Assembly (NCBI GenBank): GCA_964558715.1
Contig: CAZLFD010000066.1
Span: 1-5,607, forward strand
DNA: 5,607 nt
Direction: 5' to 3'
Source of the DNA: JBGSOV01 sp964558715
GTDB lineage: Bacteria; Patescibacteriota; Gracilibacteria; CAIRYL01; GCA-016699755
In this document: positions 5,209 to 5,607 of the stretch, piece by piece
Layout: each line of letters starts with the position of its first letter
Position numbering within the stretch: position 1 is the first letter of the stretch
Program-made: the position numbers and the translations under genes
The notes under the pieces: generated by a model
Databases searched by the model: none
What the model was told of the DNA's origin: nothing
The model's input: the letters and a program-made list of their open reading frames with translations, nothing else

Positions 5209-5250
5209 AAAATTGCCAAAATTGAATTAAATTTTTTTCACAAAAGAGAA
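5206..5250 (-). repeat. right inverted repeat of the cassette
   Basis: This is the reverse complement of the left repeat. The inner arm (5206-5223) matches 4509-4526 over 18 bp without mismatch. The outer arm (5233-5250, ending AAAAGAGAA) matches 4478-4495 with one difference (C5241 against A4487). The middle is about four bases shorter than on the left. Read on the minus strand, the outer arm encodes FSFVKKI and a stop at the end of the frame from the right flank. Confidence 0.75.
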
Positions 5251-5270
5251 CTCAGGGGGACGTTGCACTT

Positions 5271-5332
5271 TCGCTCGTACCTCGCTCACCCTCGCACAAC
5301 ACAGTATATCTGGCTCGCTCCTGCCGTCGCTC
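5271..5332 (+). repeat. cluster of TCGCTC hexamers
   Basis: TCGCTC occurs four times in 62 bp (5271, 5282, 5315 and 5327), with further near copies (CTCGCAC at 5291-5297, TACGCTC at 5352-5358). The plus strand is strongly pyrimidine-rich here. The copies are not evenly spaced and are not in one codon phase. Confidence 0.5.
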
Positions 5333-5377
5333 GACCCATATTTGCCTCCGCTACGCTCTGCAAAACATCAGATATAC
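5304..5377. repeat. 9-bp perfect inverted repeat around the TCGCTC cluster
   Basis: GTATATCTG (5304-5312) and CAGATATAC (5369-5377) are exact reverse complements separated by 56 bp, which contain two of the TCGCTC copies. Such spaced arms could be recombinase or protein-binding sites, or the base of a larger imperfect hairpin. Confidence 0.5.
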
Positions 5378-5536
5378 GCGAACACGTTAAAAAAACGAGT
5401 CCTTCGGCTTTTCGACCAAAAACATATTCCCCAATTGTATCATCGTGTTAAAAAAAAGACGAGAAAAATTTTGGGCGAGTGTTTGTGCATTTTCGGTTTT
5501 AACGACGATGATATTAAGGAGAAGATTGAGAATTAA
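5342..5536 (+). CDS. doubtful small ORF (up to 64 aa)
   Basis: The frame is open from an ATG at 5342 to a TAA at 5534-5536. The first third overlaps the repeat-rich flank and is unlikely to be coding. The last part, with RKILGECLCIFGF and a DDDIKEKIEN end, has normal-looking codons and could be a short gene starting at the TTG at 5435, or the tail of something rearranged. The frame beginning at the GTG at 5445 overlaps and is also open (33 codons), so the evidence for either is weak. No function can be given. Confidence 0.2.
   Translation: MPPLRSAKHQIYANTLKKRVLRLFDQKHIPQLYHRVKKKTRKILGECLCIFGFNDDDIKEKIEN
5434..5442 (-). promoter_or_regulatory. extended -10 box on the minus strand in the right flank
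   Basis: The minus strand reads TGATACAAT, an extended -10 element (TGn + TACAAT, 5/6). The expected start is about 5427-5425, coinciding with an ATG at 5425. From there only 12 codons follow before a TAA at 5387-5389, after a run of seven Ts. The geometry copies that of the pilin promoter, so this may be the start of a gene that is now broken. Confidence 0.4.
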
Positions 5537-5607
5537 GACTTAGGAAAGTTTTGGGGACTAGACCAGAAATGAGTTGCTATTTGTTTTTTCGGTTCAAGAG
5601 AGCAAAG
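5533..5607 (-). CDS. possible C-terminal end of a gene entering from the right edge
   Basis: The minus strand is open from the window edge to a TAA at 5533-5535, giving 24 codons whose peptide contains EPKKQIATHFW and ends SSPQNFPKS. A 75-bp open frame is expected fairly often by chance, and there is no motif. It overlaps the stop of the plus-strand ORF at 5534-5536. Only sequence beyond the window could decide. Confidence 0.15.
   Translation of the reverse strand, partial: LCSLEPKKQIATHFWSSPQNFPKS

Larger units (their letters stand above)
4478..5250. mobile_element. AT-rich one-gene cassette bounded by inverted repeats
   Basis: The 773-bp segment begins and ends with matching inverted repeats (4478-4526 and 5206-5250) and is visibly richer in A/T than the sequence on both sides. 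It holds one gene and no transposase or recombinase. Similarity between the ends stops sharply at TTCTC on the left and GAGAA on the right, as expected for element ends, and a possible truncated reading frame abuts the left edge. No target-site duplication is seen (GTGCGAAA on the left, CTCAGGGG on the right). It could be a non-autonomous element moved in trans, or a gene captured between two copies of a dispersed repeat in opposite orientation. Confidence 0.45.
5227..5447 (-). pseudogene. decayed or frameshifted minus-strand reading frame in the right flank
   Basis: From 5447 a minus-strand frame without a usual start runs 53 codons to a TGA at 5286-5288. It includes TIGEYVFGRKAEG, LTCSRISDVLQSVAEA and ASQIYCVVR. 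Skipping two bases (GG) after the codon for that last Arg opens a second stretch, VSEVRAKVQRPPEFSFVKKI, ending in a TAA at 5227-5229 inside the right inverted repeat. The pieces read as one gene broken by a frameshift near 5290. Strings of this kind seem familiar to me from CPR hypothetical proteins, but I cannot verify that here. The DNA also carries GAGCGA repeats and an inverted repeat, so this could instead be a conserved non-coding repeat whose shadow ORFs get annotated. Confidence 0.35.

Noticed and set aside
4478..5250. insertion sequence with a transposase
   Set aside because: The only ORF is a membrane protein without a DDE, HUH or serine/tyrosine recombinase motif, and no target duplication is visible.

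Overview
The window looks like a chromosomal segment of a small-genome bacterium, most likely a Patescibacteria (CPR) member. That placement is an inference. It rests on a lone type IV pilin-like gene, core genes without Shine-Dalgarno sites, -10 boxes placed so that mRNAs would start at or very near the start codon, and several short uncharacterised proteins. TGA is used as a normal stop, so the Gracilibacteria/Absconditabacteria code (UGA = Gly) does not apply.

Layout. Positions 1-1480 are read on the minus strand: phenylalanyl-tRNA synthetase alpha subunit (pheS), then an 86-residue very acidic protein with its own promoter, and possibly a 34-residue ORF overlapping the end of the acidic gene. 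No pheT lies on either side of pheS. A 150-bp divergent gap separates pheS from the plus-strand genes: an EVE-domain protein, a type IV pilin/pseudopilin with a strong extended -10 box, and a 326-residue two-helix membrane protein of unknown function. Facing these is a small J-domain protein (HPD motif present) whose C-terminus is an unusual tryptophan-rich helix. The 108-bp convergent gap carries an imperfect direct repeat.

Positions 4346-5607 look like an accessory region. A 44-codon stretch, open on both strands, runs up to a 773-bp AT-rich cassette (4478-5250). The cassette is bounded by inverted repeats (18 bp perfect inner arms; 18 bp outer arms with one mismatch) and holds a single gene for a two-helix membrane protein with a soluble C-terminal domain. 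To its right lies a stretch with no secure gene. It contains repeated TCGCTC hexamers, a 9-bp inverted repeat, an extended -10 box on the minus strand, and a minus-strand reading frame that looks like a decayed or frameshifted gene ending inside the right inverted repeat.

How the genes work together: pheS serves translation, the EVE protein probably recognises a modified base, the pilin belongs to a pilus, secretion or DNA-uptake fibre, and the J-domain protein should work with DnaK. They do not form one pathway. The best candidate for something new is the inverted-repeat cassette with its flanks, followed by the Trp-tailed J-domain protein.
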